A stretch of 64,000 bases of DNA, taken from the NCBI RefSeq assembly GCF_034424315.1, contig NZ_CP139972.1:3720001-3784000 (forward strand), read 5' to 3'. Below, piece after piece: positions 26,066 through 35,290 of this stretch. Source of the stretch: Chitinophaga sancti (lineage in GTDB: Bacteria > Bacteroidota > Bacteroidia > Chitinophagales > Chitinophagaceae). Below the pieces are notes generated by a model that saw nothing but the letters and a program-made list of their open reading frames with translations, was not told where the DNA came from and searched no databases. Both the position numbers and the translations under genes were made by a program. Position 1 is the first letter of the stretch; each line of letters starts with the position of its first letter.

Positions 26066-27502
26066 ATGCTATTTAACTCCTTAGAGTTTGCAATCTTTCT
26101 TCCAATAGTATTTTTCCTTTATTGGTTCGCAGGAAAGGGAAATACCAGGCTACAGAACATAATCATCTTATTTGCCAGCCTCTTCTTTTATGGCTGCTGG
26201 GATTATCGTTTTCTTTTCCTGCTATCTTTTTCGATATTACTGGACTTTTACAGTGGTATCAAAATCAGTGAAGCCACTACTCCCCGCTCGAAAAAGTTAT
26301 GGCTGATCACCAGTATCACCATTAATCTCGGCTTCCTGCTCTTCTTCAAATACTATAATTTCTTTGTGCAGTCCTTTGCGGATATGCTCCTCAATTTTGG
26401 TTTGCAGGCAAACGTATGGACGCTCAGGATCATCCTTCCTGTAGGTATTTCGTTTTATACTTTCCATGGGCTTTCATACGTCATTGATATCTATAAAGGA
26501 AGAAGTGCACCTACCAGGAACCTGATTGATTACTCGGTGTTTGTGAGCTTCTTTCCCCTGCTGGTAGCAGGTCCTATTGAAAGGGCCTCGCATCTGCTGC
26601 CACAGGTACAGCAACCCAGGACGTTTACTTTCGAAAAGGCCAGCGATGGCTTAAGACAAATTCTATGGGGGCTTTTTAAGAAGATTGTGATTGCAGATGT
26701 GAGTGCAATGTATGCCAATGAAATTTTCTCTTCCAATGCGAACCTCCATGCAAGTACACGGGTACTGGGCGCTATCCTCTTTGCCTTCCAGATCTATGGC
26801 GATTTCTCCGGTTATTCTGACATTGCATTGGGTACCGCCCGCTTACTGGGCTTTGAGCTCTTAAAGAACTTTAACTATCCATACTTTTCGCGGGATATTG
26901 CTGAATTCTGGAGAAGATGGCATATCTCCCTTTCTTCCTGGTTTAAGGATTATGTATACATTCCCCTGGGAGGAAGCCGGGGCGGCAAGCTGCAAGCCGT
27001 ACGCAATACCTTTATCATCTTCCTGCTCAGCGGATTCTGGCATGGTGCCAACTGGACCTTTATTTTCTGGGGAGGATTGAATGCAGTATATTTTTTACCA
27101 TTACTACTATTTAACAGGAACAGGAATAATATAGAGATCGTTGCCAAAGGGCAAACGCTTCCCTCTTTCAGAGAACTGACCGCGATGCTCATCACTTTTG
27201 CACAGGTCACATTTGCCTGGATCTTTTTCAGGGCAGAAAGTCTCGGTTATGCATTTCATTACATAAAAGGGATGTTTAGTAAAACCCTGCTGAGCACTCC
27301 AGAGGTTTTTCCAAAAACACAGTTAGTGATCATTGCCATATTTCTTGTCATTGAATGGATGGGGAGAGAACAACCATATGCTATTGCAGGCATGACTGTA
27401 CAAATACCAAGGCCAGTAAGATGGTCCTTCTATTTCATGATCATCTTTGCGATTGTCATATTCAAAGGTTCTCCTCAACAGTTCATTTATTTCCAGTTTT
27501 AG
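26066..27502 (+). CDS. MBOAT-family membrane O-acyltransferase (AlgI-like)
   Basis: A 478-aa polytopic protein with about 11 membrane segments. It starts with the family block 'LFNSLEFAIFLPIVFFLYW' and has 'VGISFYTFHGLSYVIDIYKG', 'FFPLLVAGPIERA', 'ALGTARLLGFELLKNFNYPYFSRDIAEFWRRWHISLSSWFKDYVYIPLGG' and the catalytic His in 'LLSGFWHGANWTF'. AlgI-type MBOATs move acetyl or other acyl groups from the cytoplasm to the periplasm, where a partner places them on a polysaccharide. The partner is probably the SGNH-like protein encoded 1 bp downstream. No alginate or cellulose synthase genes are nearby, so the acceptor polymer is unknown. Confidence 0.95.
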   Translation: MLFNSLEFAIFLPIVFFLYWFAGKGNTRLQNIIILFASLFFYGCWDYRFLFLLSFSILLDFYSGIKISEATTPRSKKLWLITSITINLGFLLFFKYYNFFVQSFADMLLNFGLQANVWTLRIILPVGISFYTFHGLSYVIDIYKGRSAPTRNLIDYSVFVSFFPLLVAGPIERASHLLPQVQQPRTFTFEKASDGLRQILWGLFKKIVIADVSAMYANEIFSSNANLHASTRVLGAILFAFQIYGDFSGYSDIALGTARLLGFELLKNFNYPYFSRDIAEFWRRWHISLSSWFKDYVYIPLGGSRGGKLQAVRNTFIIFLLSGFWHGANWTFIFWGGLNAVYFLPLLLFNRNRNNIEIVAKGQTLPSFRELTAMLITFAQVTFAWIFFRAESLGYAFHYIKGMFSKTLLSTPEVFPKTQLVIIAIFLVIEWMGREQPYAIAGMTVQIPRPVRWSFYFMIIFAIVIFKGSPQQFIYFQF

Positions 27503-27503
27503 T

Positions 27504-28439
27504 ATGAAAAAGTTTCTTGTCAGCGTTATCATATTTTCAGTCATCCTTGGCGGCCTGGTGGCTTTGCTAAGTGCTAATTATGCAAAGTCAGCAGAAGGCA
27601 ATTTTGTGAGTGCCATCCGTTTAAAACATGAAAGGCTCAATAGCTTTAAAGGCCCAAGGGTCATGTTTGCCGGAGGTTCCAATGTCGCCTATGGTATTGA
27701 CAGCCGGGAAATTGAAGATTCTATCAAATTACCCGTTACCAATCTTGCTATCCATGCCGGTTTAGGCTTAGACTTCATGTTGTCAGAACTGAAGCACAGT
27801 GCACGAAAAGGTGATTACATTTTCCTTTCCCCGGAATACTACCTGGATGAGGGTCGTTATAAACTGGATGAAGAAGCGGCTGATAGTTATCCCGAGGCAA
27901 AGCACTACCTGAAAAATCTTGCTATTAATGATTTTCCCATCTTTGTGGATGGCATTATCGAGCAGATGAAGACTAACAAGGATGTGTTGTTTGACAAGCT
28001 GTCTAAGAAAATGTTTGGTGCTAAAAAAGAAACGACGATTGCGTCCATCACTTCATTTAACGAATATGGGGATGTGGTGGCACACCTGAATCGCCCTGCG
28101 CCTGCTACTATTAAAGACAAAAAAGCTTTTGAATACAGGTACTGGGATGGTATTCAGAAAATAAACGCACTGGCGCAATATGCCAAAGAGAATGGCATAC
28201 ATCTCTATTTCGTATTCCCCACCTATTCCAGGAACGCTTATACGATTAACAAAGCTGTGATTAAAAGATACCAGAACGACCTGGCGACTAACCTGCAAAT
28301 ACCCGTTATTAACGCGCCGGAAGATTTCGTGTATGATGACAGCGAGTATTATGACACCGTTTATCATTTAAGAAAAAATGCCAGGGAGTTGCGCACGCAG
28401 AAGCTGATCTCTATTATCAAGCCATATACTATGCTGTAA
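27504..28439 (+). CDS. Membrane-anchored SGNH-like protein, partner of MBOAT
   Basis: Starting at the Met 1 bp after the MBOAT stop gives a 311-aa protein with one N-terminal membrane anchor (residues 4-25). The rest would face the periplasm. It has a block-I-like strand 'RVMFAGGSNVAYGIDS', where GGSN replaces the GDS of SGNH hydrolases. The C-terminal 'YDTVYHLRKNARELRT' resembles the D..HL block V that holds the catalytic Asp and His. Similar pairs (AlgI with AlgJ/AlgX, DltB with DltD) move acyl groups onto extracellular polymers. Tight coupling to the MBOAT gene supports that role. The acceptor is unknown. Confidence 0.75.
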   Translation: MKKFLVSVIIFSVILGGLVALLSANYAKSAEGNFVSAIRLKHERLNSFKGPRVMFAGGSNVAYGIDSREIEDSIKLPVTNLAIHAGLGLDFMLSELKHSARKGDYIFLSPEYYLDEGRYKLDEEAADSYPEAKHYLKNLAINDFPIFVDGIIEQMKTNKDVLFDKLSKKMFGAKKETTIASITSFNEYGDVVAHLNRPAPATIKDKKAFEYRYWDGIQKINALAQYAKENGIHLYFVFPTYSRNAYTINKAVIKRYQNDLATNLQIPVINAPEDFVYDDSEYYDTVYHLRKNARELRTQKLISIIKPYTML

Positions 28440-28496
28440 GATTATAAGGAATTTCTTTTTAGGATTAATAAATCATTCAAGCGTCAACACAACCGG

Positions 28497-29174
28497 TTAT
28501 TTCCCGTATTGATAAAAGATACCTTTATCAAAAGGCGTCCAGAGGCAGGCACGTTGTCCACATGCTTTGAGGCCGTTGTTTGCCCAGGTATTGCAGGTAT
28601 GAAAAAGACTGTAACTGCCTTTCGCTTCATAAAAGGCATCACTCCGGCCATAGTTGGCATTTGTGACGATGTGTAGGATCTGTCCATTGGCATCCCTCCT
28701 AAAACTCTCCTGTATATATGCTATCAGGCGCGCATATTTAGCGCTGTCAATACTGGTACGAATACAATCATTGCCTTCGCGGAGATTGCGGTAATAAGTC
28801 GCATGAATGGCGGCTGTACTTAGCCCTGTAGCAGCTTTAAAAGCCGTGCTGAACTTCAGGTCTGCCCAGGTCGGCGTTTCCAGGTAAAAGCCCTTGTCTC
28901 CCCAGCCAAAAGCGATCCATTGGGCGGCAGTATCCCTCCCGATCGTATTTTCGAATAATACACTTTTGCTCCAGTCGATCTGGGCGCTCCTGACCGGCAC
29001 TACCAAATCAGTATGCACCCCATTAGTAAGGATGTACATTGGAATATTGTTATCCCCTGATGGTTCGGCAGATACTGTAATCCTGGATAGGCCCCAGGCA
29101 GCAAACAGGTATAGTGCAAGGAGTGCAATAGGTGTAAGGATGGTAAATAAGATGATCTTCAGTACTCTCTTCAT
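28497..29174 (-). CDS. TIGR02117/DUF2459 family protein
   Basis: About 225 aa from the Met at 29174, with one N-terminal membrane segment (MKRVLKIILFTILTPIALLALYLFAAWG). The remainder has the family blocks 'MYILTNGVHTDLVVPV', 'AFGWGDKGFYLETPTWADLK', 'LHIVTNANYGRSDAFYEAKGSYSLFHTCNTWANNGLKACGQ' and the end 'WTPFDKGIFYQY'. The Cys-Asn-Thr-Trp and upstream His suggest a papain/NlpC-like fold, as proposed for DUF2459, but activity is not known. It is a single gene. The upstream in-frame extension to 29252 lacks signal features and was dropped. Confidence 0.88.
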   Translation of the reverse strand: MKRVLKIILFTILTPIALLALYLFAAWGLSRITVSAEPSGDNNIPMYILTNGVHTDLVVPVRSAQIDWSKSVLFENTIGRDTAAQWIAFGWGDKGFYLETPTWADLKFSTAFKAATGLSTAAIHATYYRNLREGNDCIRTSIDSAKYARLIAYIQESFRRDANGQILHIVTNANYGRSDAFYEAKGSYSLFHTCNTWANNGLKACGQRACLWTPFDKGIFYQYGK

Positions 29175-29486
29175 AGAATTATTTGAACTTTCGCAATAGG
29201 CCTGTAAATGTGGATGCCTGGTCTCCATGTAAATAAAGCATATGCCCCGCACCAGGATGAGTATAATGATGCTGGATAGCGGTGAAAGCAGGCTTCGTCT
29301 CTGATGCCTTTTAACGAGACGAAAATGATTAACGAATACGTAATTCCAATTGTCCCCATTTCATAGCAATATCAAGATAATCTGAAATGTAATACTTTTT
29401 TTTCGAAAGGGTCTGCGCTGCAGAATAGCGGGGATTTTGCATTTTTAAGGGTGATTATTTTGTATTATTAGGGTAAAATTACCGCC

Positions 29487-30002
29487 ATGATAACAACCAA
29501 ACCACAACCAGGAGAATACGTTGAACAACAGATGAACTATATTAAACAGGTAGGAGATGCCCCTGTACAACAGCTAATCCTGGAACTCAAAGACAAGGGA
29601 TATGACTTTTACACCAGCATCCCGGAAGAGAAGGGAAACTATGCCTATGCACCAGGAAAATGGACCATCAGGGAAGTAATAGGGCACATTATAGATACGG
29701 AAAGAATCTTTGGATATCGCCTGCTTGCCTTTATCAGGGGTGAGCAACAGGGCTTACCTGGTTTTGATCAGGATGATTATGTAGCCACTTCCCAGGCAAT
29801 TGAAAGAACGATTAAGGATCTTGCTGAAGAAATGAAATTAGTCCGCACAGCAAATTACTACCTGGTCCGTAACCTGACTGAGGAGCAAGGTGCGATCAAA
29901 GGAATTTCTGCAGGTAATCCTATTTCGGTAAGAACCATCCTGTATATTATGGCTGGTCATGAATTACACCACCTACAGATCCTGAAAGAACGATATTTAT
30001 AA
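29487..30002 (+). CDS. DinB-family metal-binding protein
   Basis: A four-helix DinB/YfiT-like bundle of 171 aa. The metal-ligand histidines are seen in 'WTIREVIGHIIDTERIFGYR' (first His) and in the C-terminal 'MAGHELHHLQIL' (last two His). 'YAPGKWT.REV.GH..D.ER...YR' is the standard DinB_2 opening. Members act as thiol-dependent S-transferases or have no known role; no bacillithiol or mycothiol gene is close. It is a monocistronic gene in an otherwise unremarkable stretch. Confidence 0.9.
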   Translation: MITTKPQPGEYVEQQMNYIKQVGDAPVQQLILELKDKGYDFYTSIPEEKGNYAYAPGKWTIREVIGHIIDTERIFGYRLLAFIRGEQQGLPGFDQDDYVATSQAIERTIKDLAEEMKLVRTANYYLVRNLTEEQGAIKGISAGNPISVRTILYIMAGHELHHLQILKERYL

Positions 30003-30223
30003 AACAAACCTTATTTTCAGATAAGAGGAGCGTATATCAAAAATACCCCCTCTTGAGGATCGTTTAAAAGACTATACGATTCCATCAGGAACCCGAATAG
30101 GGGCTGCCTAAAAAGAGTACCCCCTCCCGGGTGGATGATGGCGCCGAAATGAATTTTATGCAATTCTCAGTGCCTTCATTTTACTTTTTAGTCAGGCCCC
30201 TTTAAAATAACAACAACTCGTTT

Positions 30224-31276
30224 TTATAATTTAAAAAAGATACTCCGCTTATACAACCAGTAACACAATCCCCATTCCAGGCCCCAGGTAACCAAAGCCG
30301 CCAACACCTTGAAAGGCACAAAGATCCCCACTACTCCGTTCACCCATTGCGCGCCTACCGTTTCAAAGAACAAATAGATGAAGATCGCATTCATGCCCAC
30401 GACTACTGCGACCCAGGTGTATTTACTGTGCTCCTTAATATCAATCCACCAATACAGAAAAGATAAGATCAATAAGACCCATCCCGCTGATGCCAATACA
30501 AATCCTGCTGTTGCAATCCTTTTGATAATCGGGGATATCTCTAACCAGTCTGCCGCAAAACCTAATATCAAGCCTGCCACACCCGCCACTACAAGGGTCA
30601 TGGTCTTCTGCGTACCTGTACGGGAAGTAGTCAGTAATTTTCCTGCTGCCATTCCCCACAGGGTATGCGCCGCCGTTGGGATAATATTGATCGCCACCCA
30701 GCCATCTGTATTGATCTTCCCCATTAAGACCGTATCCATATATGCGCCGAAATTGTGGTACTCCACAAAAGGCTGATCAAAGCCCGGCACTAAAATAGTT
30801 CTGTACAATACATCATTGAGGATAATCAATAATAATCCGACAATGACCTGTACCGTAAAGGAATTGCGGATAAACAGGTAGGCGATGATGCTCGTAAATG
30901 CTAATTGGGTCAGTACATTCCATAACTCCCATACGGGTTTCCCTGCATAAATGCAATGCAAGCCTACCCCACAGATAAAAAGCTTCAGACTCCGTATCAG
31001 GATATGCTTAAAATTCTGCGACCAGCTTAGCCCTTTTCTCAGCTTGCTCTCATAAGAAATATACATCGCTGTACCCGCCATAAACATAAAGGCCGGCTGT
31101 ACCAAATCCCAGAAATGAATGCCATGCCAGGGATGATGAAAAAACTGCACGATGAAGGCATTCGGCCACACTTCATGCAGACTATCATAGACCCGGCAGC
31201 TCTCTCCTGCCAACAAGATCATGATGATTCCCCGCATTACATCCAGTGATAATAAACGTCCGGAAGATTTTATCAT
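30224..31276 (-). CDS. DUF5009 / HGSNAT-like membrane acyltransferase
   Basis: A 350-aa integral membrane protein with about 10 helices. The opening 'SGRLLSLDVMRGIIMILLAGESCRVYDSL' and 'FHHPWHGIHFWDLVQPAFMFMAGTAMYIS' is characteristic of the DUF5009/COG4299 (NagX, heparan-alpha-glucosaminide N-acetyltransferase-related) group. These proteins are thought to acetylate amino sugars across the membrane using acetyl-CoA. It is the last gene of the SusCD operon, starting 1 bp after the preceding stop. That suggests it modifies the incoming sugar in the periplasm. The conserved His in the first loop ('HHPWHG') is a candidate catalytic or acetyl-accepting residue. Confidence 0.85.
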   Translation of the reverse strand: MIKSSGRLLSLDVMRGIIMILLAGESCRVYDSLHEVWPNAFIVQFFHHPWHGIHFWDLVQPAFMFMAGTAMYISYESKLRKGLSWSQNFKHILIRSLKLFICGVGLHCIYAGKPVWELWNVLTQLAFTSIIAYLFIRNSFTVQVIVGLLLIILNDVLYRTILVPGFDQPFVEYHNFGAYMDTVLMGKINTDGWVAINIIPTAAHTLWGMAAGKLLTTSRTGTQKTMTLVVAGVAGLILGFAADWLEISPIIKRIATAGFVLASAGWVLLILSFLYWWIDIKEHSKYTWVAVVVGMNAIFIYLFFETVGAQWVNGVVGIFVPFKVLAALVTWGLEWGLCYWLYKRSIFFKL

Positions 31277-31277
31277 A

Positions 31278-32792
31278 TTATTGAATTGTGATCTTATGGT
31301 TCAGGTTATTGTAACCTGTTGTGGATTCCCAAACATTGTTATTTGCCAGGCGAATACTATAAGCAGGCATATTGCGCAGCGAATTATATCCATCCGGTAA
31401 ATTCAGCAATAACTCATAGGTACCCGCTGGCATACCCGAAGGTAATTTAAAAGATTGTCTCAACGTCACATCACCAGTTACCCATTTACGCACTTCTGTG
31501 ATAAAGGTGAGCGAATCTATTTTCTTCGTTGCCATATTACGCAATAATAACTGCACCGGCCGTGGATTGTAAGGTGCCGCATAACCCACATTCTGTAGGT
31601 GGATAGTAGCTGCTAATGAATCTGTAGAGGATAAAAAACTTGCATCTTTCAATACCAGCCTGTATCCTAATTTACGCTTGATATTATCCAGGCATCCACC
31701 CGTTTGCCAGTCATTGTTGACGGCTGCATTATAATCTGCATTCAGGAAACTATAGTGCATGTCACTGAACTCCTGCTCTGCATGACCCGTAGGTTCGCAA
31801 TCATTTTGCGGACTATATTCATCACTACAGGTCTCCCCTCCTACTACCACATACTTACTATCCATGGAAGTGAAATTGCGCATAGCTGTTGTCGCTTCTA
31901 CAGGTGTGGAAGATGAACTGCCATAATCTGCAAAGGTGCCGTAATCATTTGCGCTGGACAGGAAACAGTCATTATGATACCCAATTCTTGCCTTGTCTGT
32001 GCCGCTAGCCGCTTCTTCTGCAGTCATTGCACTGGCTGTAGGTAATGCACTCGCGCCATATACAAATTTCTGCTTCAGCTGTGGTAAACGGATCTGCACC
32101 ATTCTATCCTGTGGCAATGCATCCAGCATCGCCTTTAATACTTCTGATCTATCCTTCCAGTTCTGATCCAGCAATTGTTTCTGCCCATTCGAAGATGCAT
32201 CGCCAAAATAGTCGGTGTAAAAATTCTCACCCCATACACCTATAAATCCTAACTGCAGGGTGGCTATCACATCTGCATTTGCCTGCAGGATAGGTTTCAG
32301 CTGTGCGATATGACTTAACACGATACTCTTCGGCGCATCTCCATAAGGCGTGCAAATCCAGCCCTCTGAACAGGTACCCGCTGTGACACTGATCGTATAC
32401 GTAAACCTTGGTATCAGTTTTATACCCGCTGCACGTGCGGTTGCAAAGTCTTTGCTAAGATTGGTCAGAAATGCTGCCGGCAATGCTTTGCCTGTATACC
32501 CGCTCATAATAAAATAACGGAATACCAATGTACTCATCACACTGAATGTACCACCCGAAGGCATTGTACCACTCTTGTAAGTGGCTAAGGTACCCGCATC
32601 CAGTGCCGTGAAATTATCAACCGTGGTTTCAGAATACCGATAAAAACCCCTCTCGGGATTTGTAAAATCTTCTGTGCTGGCAGTATAGGTAATGGTGGTA
32701 CTATCCTTGCCCACATTATTTTCTCCTCCGCTGGTTTTATCACAGGATCCGGCCACCAGTATAACGGGGAATAATAAACATATCGCCCTCAT
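31278..32792 (-). CDS. DUF4874/DUF4832 lipoprotein (predicted carbohydrate-active)
   Basis: A lipoprotein (MRAICLLFPVILVAGSC, Cys17) of about 504 aa. Residues about 35-210 match DUF4874: 'DFTNPERGFYRYSE', 'TLVFRYFIMSGYTGKALPAAFLTNL' and 'LQLGFIGVWGENFYTDYFG'. Residues about 230-500 match DUF4832: 'RIGYHNDCFLSSANDYGTF', 'GETCSDEYSPQNDCEPTGHAEQEFSDMHYSFLNADYN' and the beta-rich end. The N-terminal part looks like a TIM barrel with acidic residues (WGE, ERGF), so a glycosidase-like function is plausible, but no activity is established as far as I know. It is the only enzyme-like surface protein in this SusCD operon. Confidence 0.85.
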   Translation of the reverse strand: MRAICLLFPVILVAGSCDKTSGGENNVGKDSTTITYTASTEDFTNPERGFYRYSETTVDNFTALDAGTLATYKSGTMPSGGTFSVMSTLVFRYFIMSGYTGKALPAAFLTNLSKDFATARAAGIKLIPRFTYTISVTAGTCSEGWICTPYGDAPKSIVLSHIAQLKPILQANADVIATLQLGFIGVWGENFYTDYFGDASSNGQKQLLDQNWKDRSEVLKAMLDALPQDRMVQIRLPQLKQKFVYGASALPTASAMTAEEAASGTDKARIGYHNDCFLSSANDYGTFADYGSSSSTPVEATTAMRNFTSMDSKYVVVGGETCSDEYSPQNDCEPTGHAEQEFSDMHYSFLNADYNAAVNNDWQTGGCLDNIKRKLGYRLVLKDASFLSSTDSLAATIHLQNVGYAAPYNPRPVQLLLRNMATKKIDSLTFITEVRKWVTGDVTLRQSFKLPSGMPAGTYELLLNLPDGYNSLRNMPAYSIRLANNNVWESTTGYNNLNHKITIQ

Positions 32793-32876
32793 GAATTTTT
32801 CTTTAATGTTAAACAAAAAGGGCAGGTCATGCAAATTAATGCCTCCCTGCCCCCCTTTACCAGCTACGGCAAAAAC

Positions 32877-33743
32877 TTATTCAAATACAACCTGGTAAGC
32901 AGCTACGCCGGATCCAGGCAGTGAGCCATAAGTTACAGACCAGTCATTCTTAGACGCCTGTATACCTATTCTGAATCCTGTAGATGCAGGCAGGTTTTTG
33001 ATTTTATTTCTTGAAAAACGCATCTCATATTTCAGGGTAGTACCATCCTGCTGGGTGCTGCCTATCAAATAGAATTCTGATGCACCTGAATCATTCCAGT
33101 TCCATGAATTATTGGTACCCGCATAGTTGTACATAGCAGGTGGCACAGTCGAAGGATCCAACAGGGTTCCTTCTATCAGTACATCCATACCCGCATCCAG
33201 GAAGGTGCCTGTGGCATAACCAACACCAGGATTATTATCTGAATCCAGGTAGATATCAAAAATATCATTCGCTGCCTTTGTTGATTTCACTTCGAAATAG
33301 CAATAGATATAATTCGCATCGTAATCAAACTTCGCCTTCTTAAAGTAGGTTTCCGATGCAGCAGGCGTCACTACAAATGTAGAGATGGTATCCCAGTCTG
33401 CCAGGCTATTATCATCCAGTTTTATAGGCGATGTCTTCGCGATATTCACGACGGTAGAACCCTCTGTCACCCTACCATCACTGGTATAAGCATACAGGGT
33501 AGGTACGTACTTTCCTTTGCCAGGATAGGCGTGTACCGGGCTGGCTTCGGTAGATGATTCACCATCACCGAAATCCCATTTGTAAGAGGTGGCACCGGTA
33601 GTTTGATTGGTGAATGTCACATTGTAACCATTTATCACCACTTCATAAAACAAATCAGCAGATGCTGAGCTTTTATCTTTCTTACAGGCTCCTGCTACTA
33701 CCAGCAGTATCAGAGCTATCATCATATTTTTATTCAAACGCAT
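32877..33743 (-). CDS. PKD-domain surface lipoprotein with C-terminal CBM9-like domain
   Basis: A 288-aa lipoprotein; the lipobox is VVAGAC (Cys20). A PKD domain follows at residues about 35-100 ('SYKWDFGDGESSTEASPVHAYPGKGKYVPTL'). The C-terminal half (about 105-285) begins with 'LDDNSLADWD' and continues 'FKKAKFDYDANYIYCYFEVKS' and 'DIFDIYLDSDNNPGVGY', a pattern of CBM9/DOMON-like carbohydrate-binding modules. It starts 18 bp after the SusD stop, in the SusE/SusF position of the locus. A surface glycan-binding role is a reasonable inference. Confidence 0.85.
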   Translation of the reverse strand: MRLNKNMMIALILLVVAGACKKDKSSASADLFYEVVINGYNVTFTNQTTGATSYKWDFGDGESSTEASPVHAYPGKGKYVPTLYAYTSDGRVTEGSTVVNIAKTSPIKLDDNSLADWDTISTFVVTPAASETYFKKAKFDYDANYIYCYFEVKSTKAANDIFDIYLDSDNNPGVGYATGTFLDAGMDVLIEGTLLDPSTVPPAMYNYAGTNNSWNWNDSGASEFYLIGSTQQDGTTLKYEMRFSRNKIKNLPASTGFRIGIQASKNDWSVTYGSLPGSGVAAYQVVFE

Positions 33744-33761
33744 GATCTACGGCTTTAAGAG

Positions 33762-35273
33762 TTAAGGATTCTGTGTGCACAAAGTATTCGTCTGCATCTC
33801 ATCTATCGGGATATAATAGATGGTCTTTGTATTGTCCCAGTTAATGATCATGTTATCATAATTGGTCGGCAATACAGACAGATTGATATCAGATTCTTTC
33901 AGACCCGGCAGGTGATAGCCCCAATAGGTGCGGTTCATCGCCAGTTTATTGCGGTATACATCAAATGCGCGATGCCCTTCAAATGCCAGTTCTATCCTTC
34001 TTTCTTTCAGCACTACGTCCAGGATGGTTTTGCCCGCAGGTACTGCTGAATATTGCGCAGCTTCCAGGCCACGGTTTTTACGGATCATGTTTACATCTGC
34101 CAGGGCTGCTGTCGTATTGCCAGCCTTCGCTGCTGCCTCTGCCCTGTTCAGGTACATCTCTGCCAAACGGAACAGGATCGGTGAACTTAAGGTCGGACTA
34201 TTACCCTGACCAGAGAATTTCCCAATCATATACATTTCGATACCATTCTTCTTTGTTACATTTCCATCTGCATCTTTGAATGGCACGATATAGTTCCAGC
34301 GTACATCCTTATCAGCAAATGCTGACATGGTATCTCTCAGCGAAGTAGTTGCAAATTCCTCACCCCAGCCCGATGTTCCATCAGTATAAATCATAGAGGC
34401 AATAGATGCTTTTTTATAATCATCTACTGTTGTGAATGCAATACAGAAAATGGTTTCTGTACTGGAGGTGGCATTGGCAAACATAGATGGATAACCTGTT
34501 GCCGTCTCCAGCGTAAAGCGACCTGAATTGATCACCAGGTTGGAATAATAGGTAGTACTGTCCGTGTTATCCTCGTACAGGAATGTTCTGGACAGCAATG
34601 CATAAGCCGCTTCTTTGGAAGCATACTGCACACCACGGGAAGTATTCATCAGACTGGCTGCCATTTCAGCATCAGAGATGATCTGTGCATAAGTTTCTGC
34701 CACTGTAGATCTTGCTTTGGAAGAAGGATCGCTGATAGAAGTACGCAAAATTACACCCGGTGCACCAGGATCCTGTGTATATGGTTTGGCATAGAAACGA
34801 GCTAAACCAAGGGTAGCCCATGCCCGCAGGAAATAACATTCCCCGATCATCTGCTTTATTTCATCACCCGGGTTCTCAATCTTAGCAGCTGCCGCCAGTA
34901 CAGTATTTGCATCGCTGATGATCTTGTAAGACACATACCAGAAGAAACGGCTGTTCGTCTGCGTGGGCGTATGTGCCAGTGAGAAACTATAATAGAAAGC
35001 ATCCGTCGTCGTTTGCCCGCACACGATATCATCACTGGCAAAATCATTCATCTGGAAATACTGGCGCAGGTACATATTGTTGTCGTCCTTGCCACCGGCA
35101 AAATCCATATGGTCCTTGAACAAAGCATAGGCGCCGTTCAGCGCGTTCTTCATACCAGTCACAGTACTGGTCAGATTATCTGTCGTCAGCGCATCGCTGG
35201 GACTCACATCTTTCAAACAACTGGTCAGAAAGGCAGGTAGGATTAGTATGATAAAGAAAAATCTTGTTCTCAT
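33762..35273 (-). CDS. SusD/RagB-family nutrient-binding lipoprotein
   Basis: The surface lid of the SusCD transporter, 503 aa. The lipobox is LTSC (Cys19). SusD features include the N-terminal helical repeats 'MKNALNGAYALFKDHMDF', 'GECYFLRAWATLGLARFYAKPYTQDPGAPGVILRT', 'SKEAAYALLSRTFLYEDN', and the conserved C-terminal pair 'LFRLAEMYLNRAEAAAKAGNTTAALADVNMIRKNRGL' and 'VLKERRIELAFEGHRAFDVYRNK'. It follows SusC by 17 bp. The ligand-binding aromatic residues cannot be assigned by eye. Confidence 0.96.
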   Translation of the reverse strand: MRTRFFFIILILPAFLTSCLKDVSPSDALTTDNLTSTVTGMKNALNGAYALFKDHMDFAGGKDDNNMYLRQYFQMNDFASDDIVCGQTTTDAFYYSFSLAHTPTQTNSRFFWYVSYKIISDANTVLAAAAKIENPGDEIKQMIGECYFLRAWATLGLARFYAKPYTQDPGAPGVILRTSISDPSSKARSTVAETYAQIISDAEMAASLMNTSRGVQYASKEAAYALLSRTFLYEDNTDSTTYYSNLVINSGRFTLETATGYPSMFANATSSTETIFCIAFTTVDDYKKASIASMIYTDGTSGWGEEFATTSLRDTMSAFADKDVRWNYIVPFKDADGNVTKKNGIEMYMIGKFSGQGNSPTLSSPILFRLAEMYLNRAEAAAKAGNTTAALADVNMIRKNRGLEAAQYSAVPAGKTILDVVLKERRIELAFEGHRAFDVYRNKLAMNRTYWGYHLPGLKESDINLSVLPTNYDNMIINWDNTKTIYYIPIDEMQTNTLCTQNP

Positions 35274-35290
35274 GGCCTGATAGTTTTTAA

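Noticed and set aside
30003..30223. Two copies of TACCCCCTC (30044 and 30118) in the gap after the DinB gene.
   Set aside because: Short, 74 bp apart, without symmetry or a nearby gene start; likely chance.
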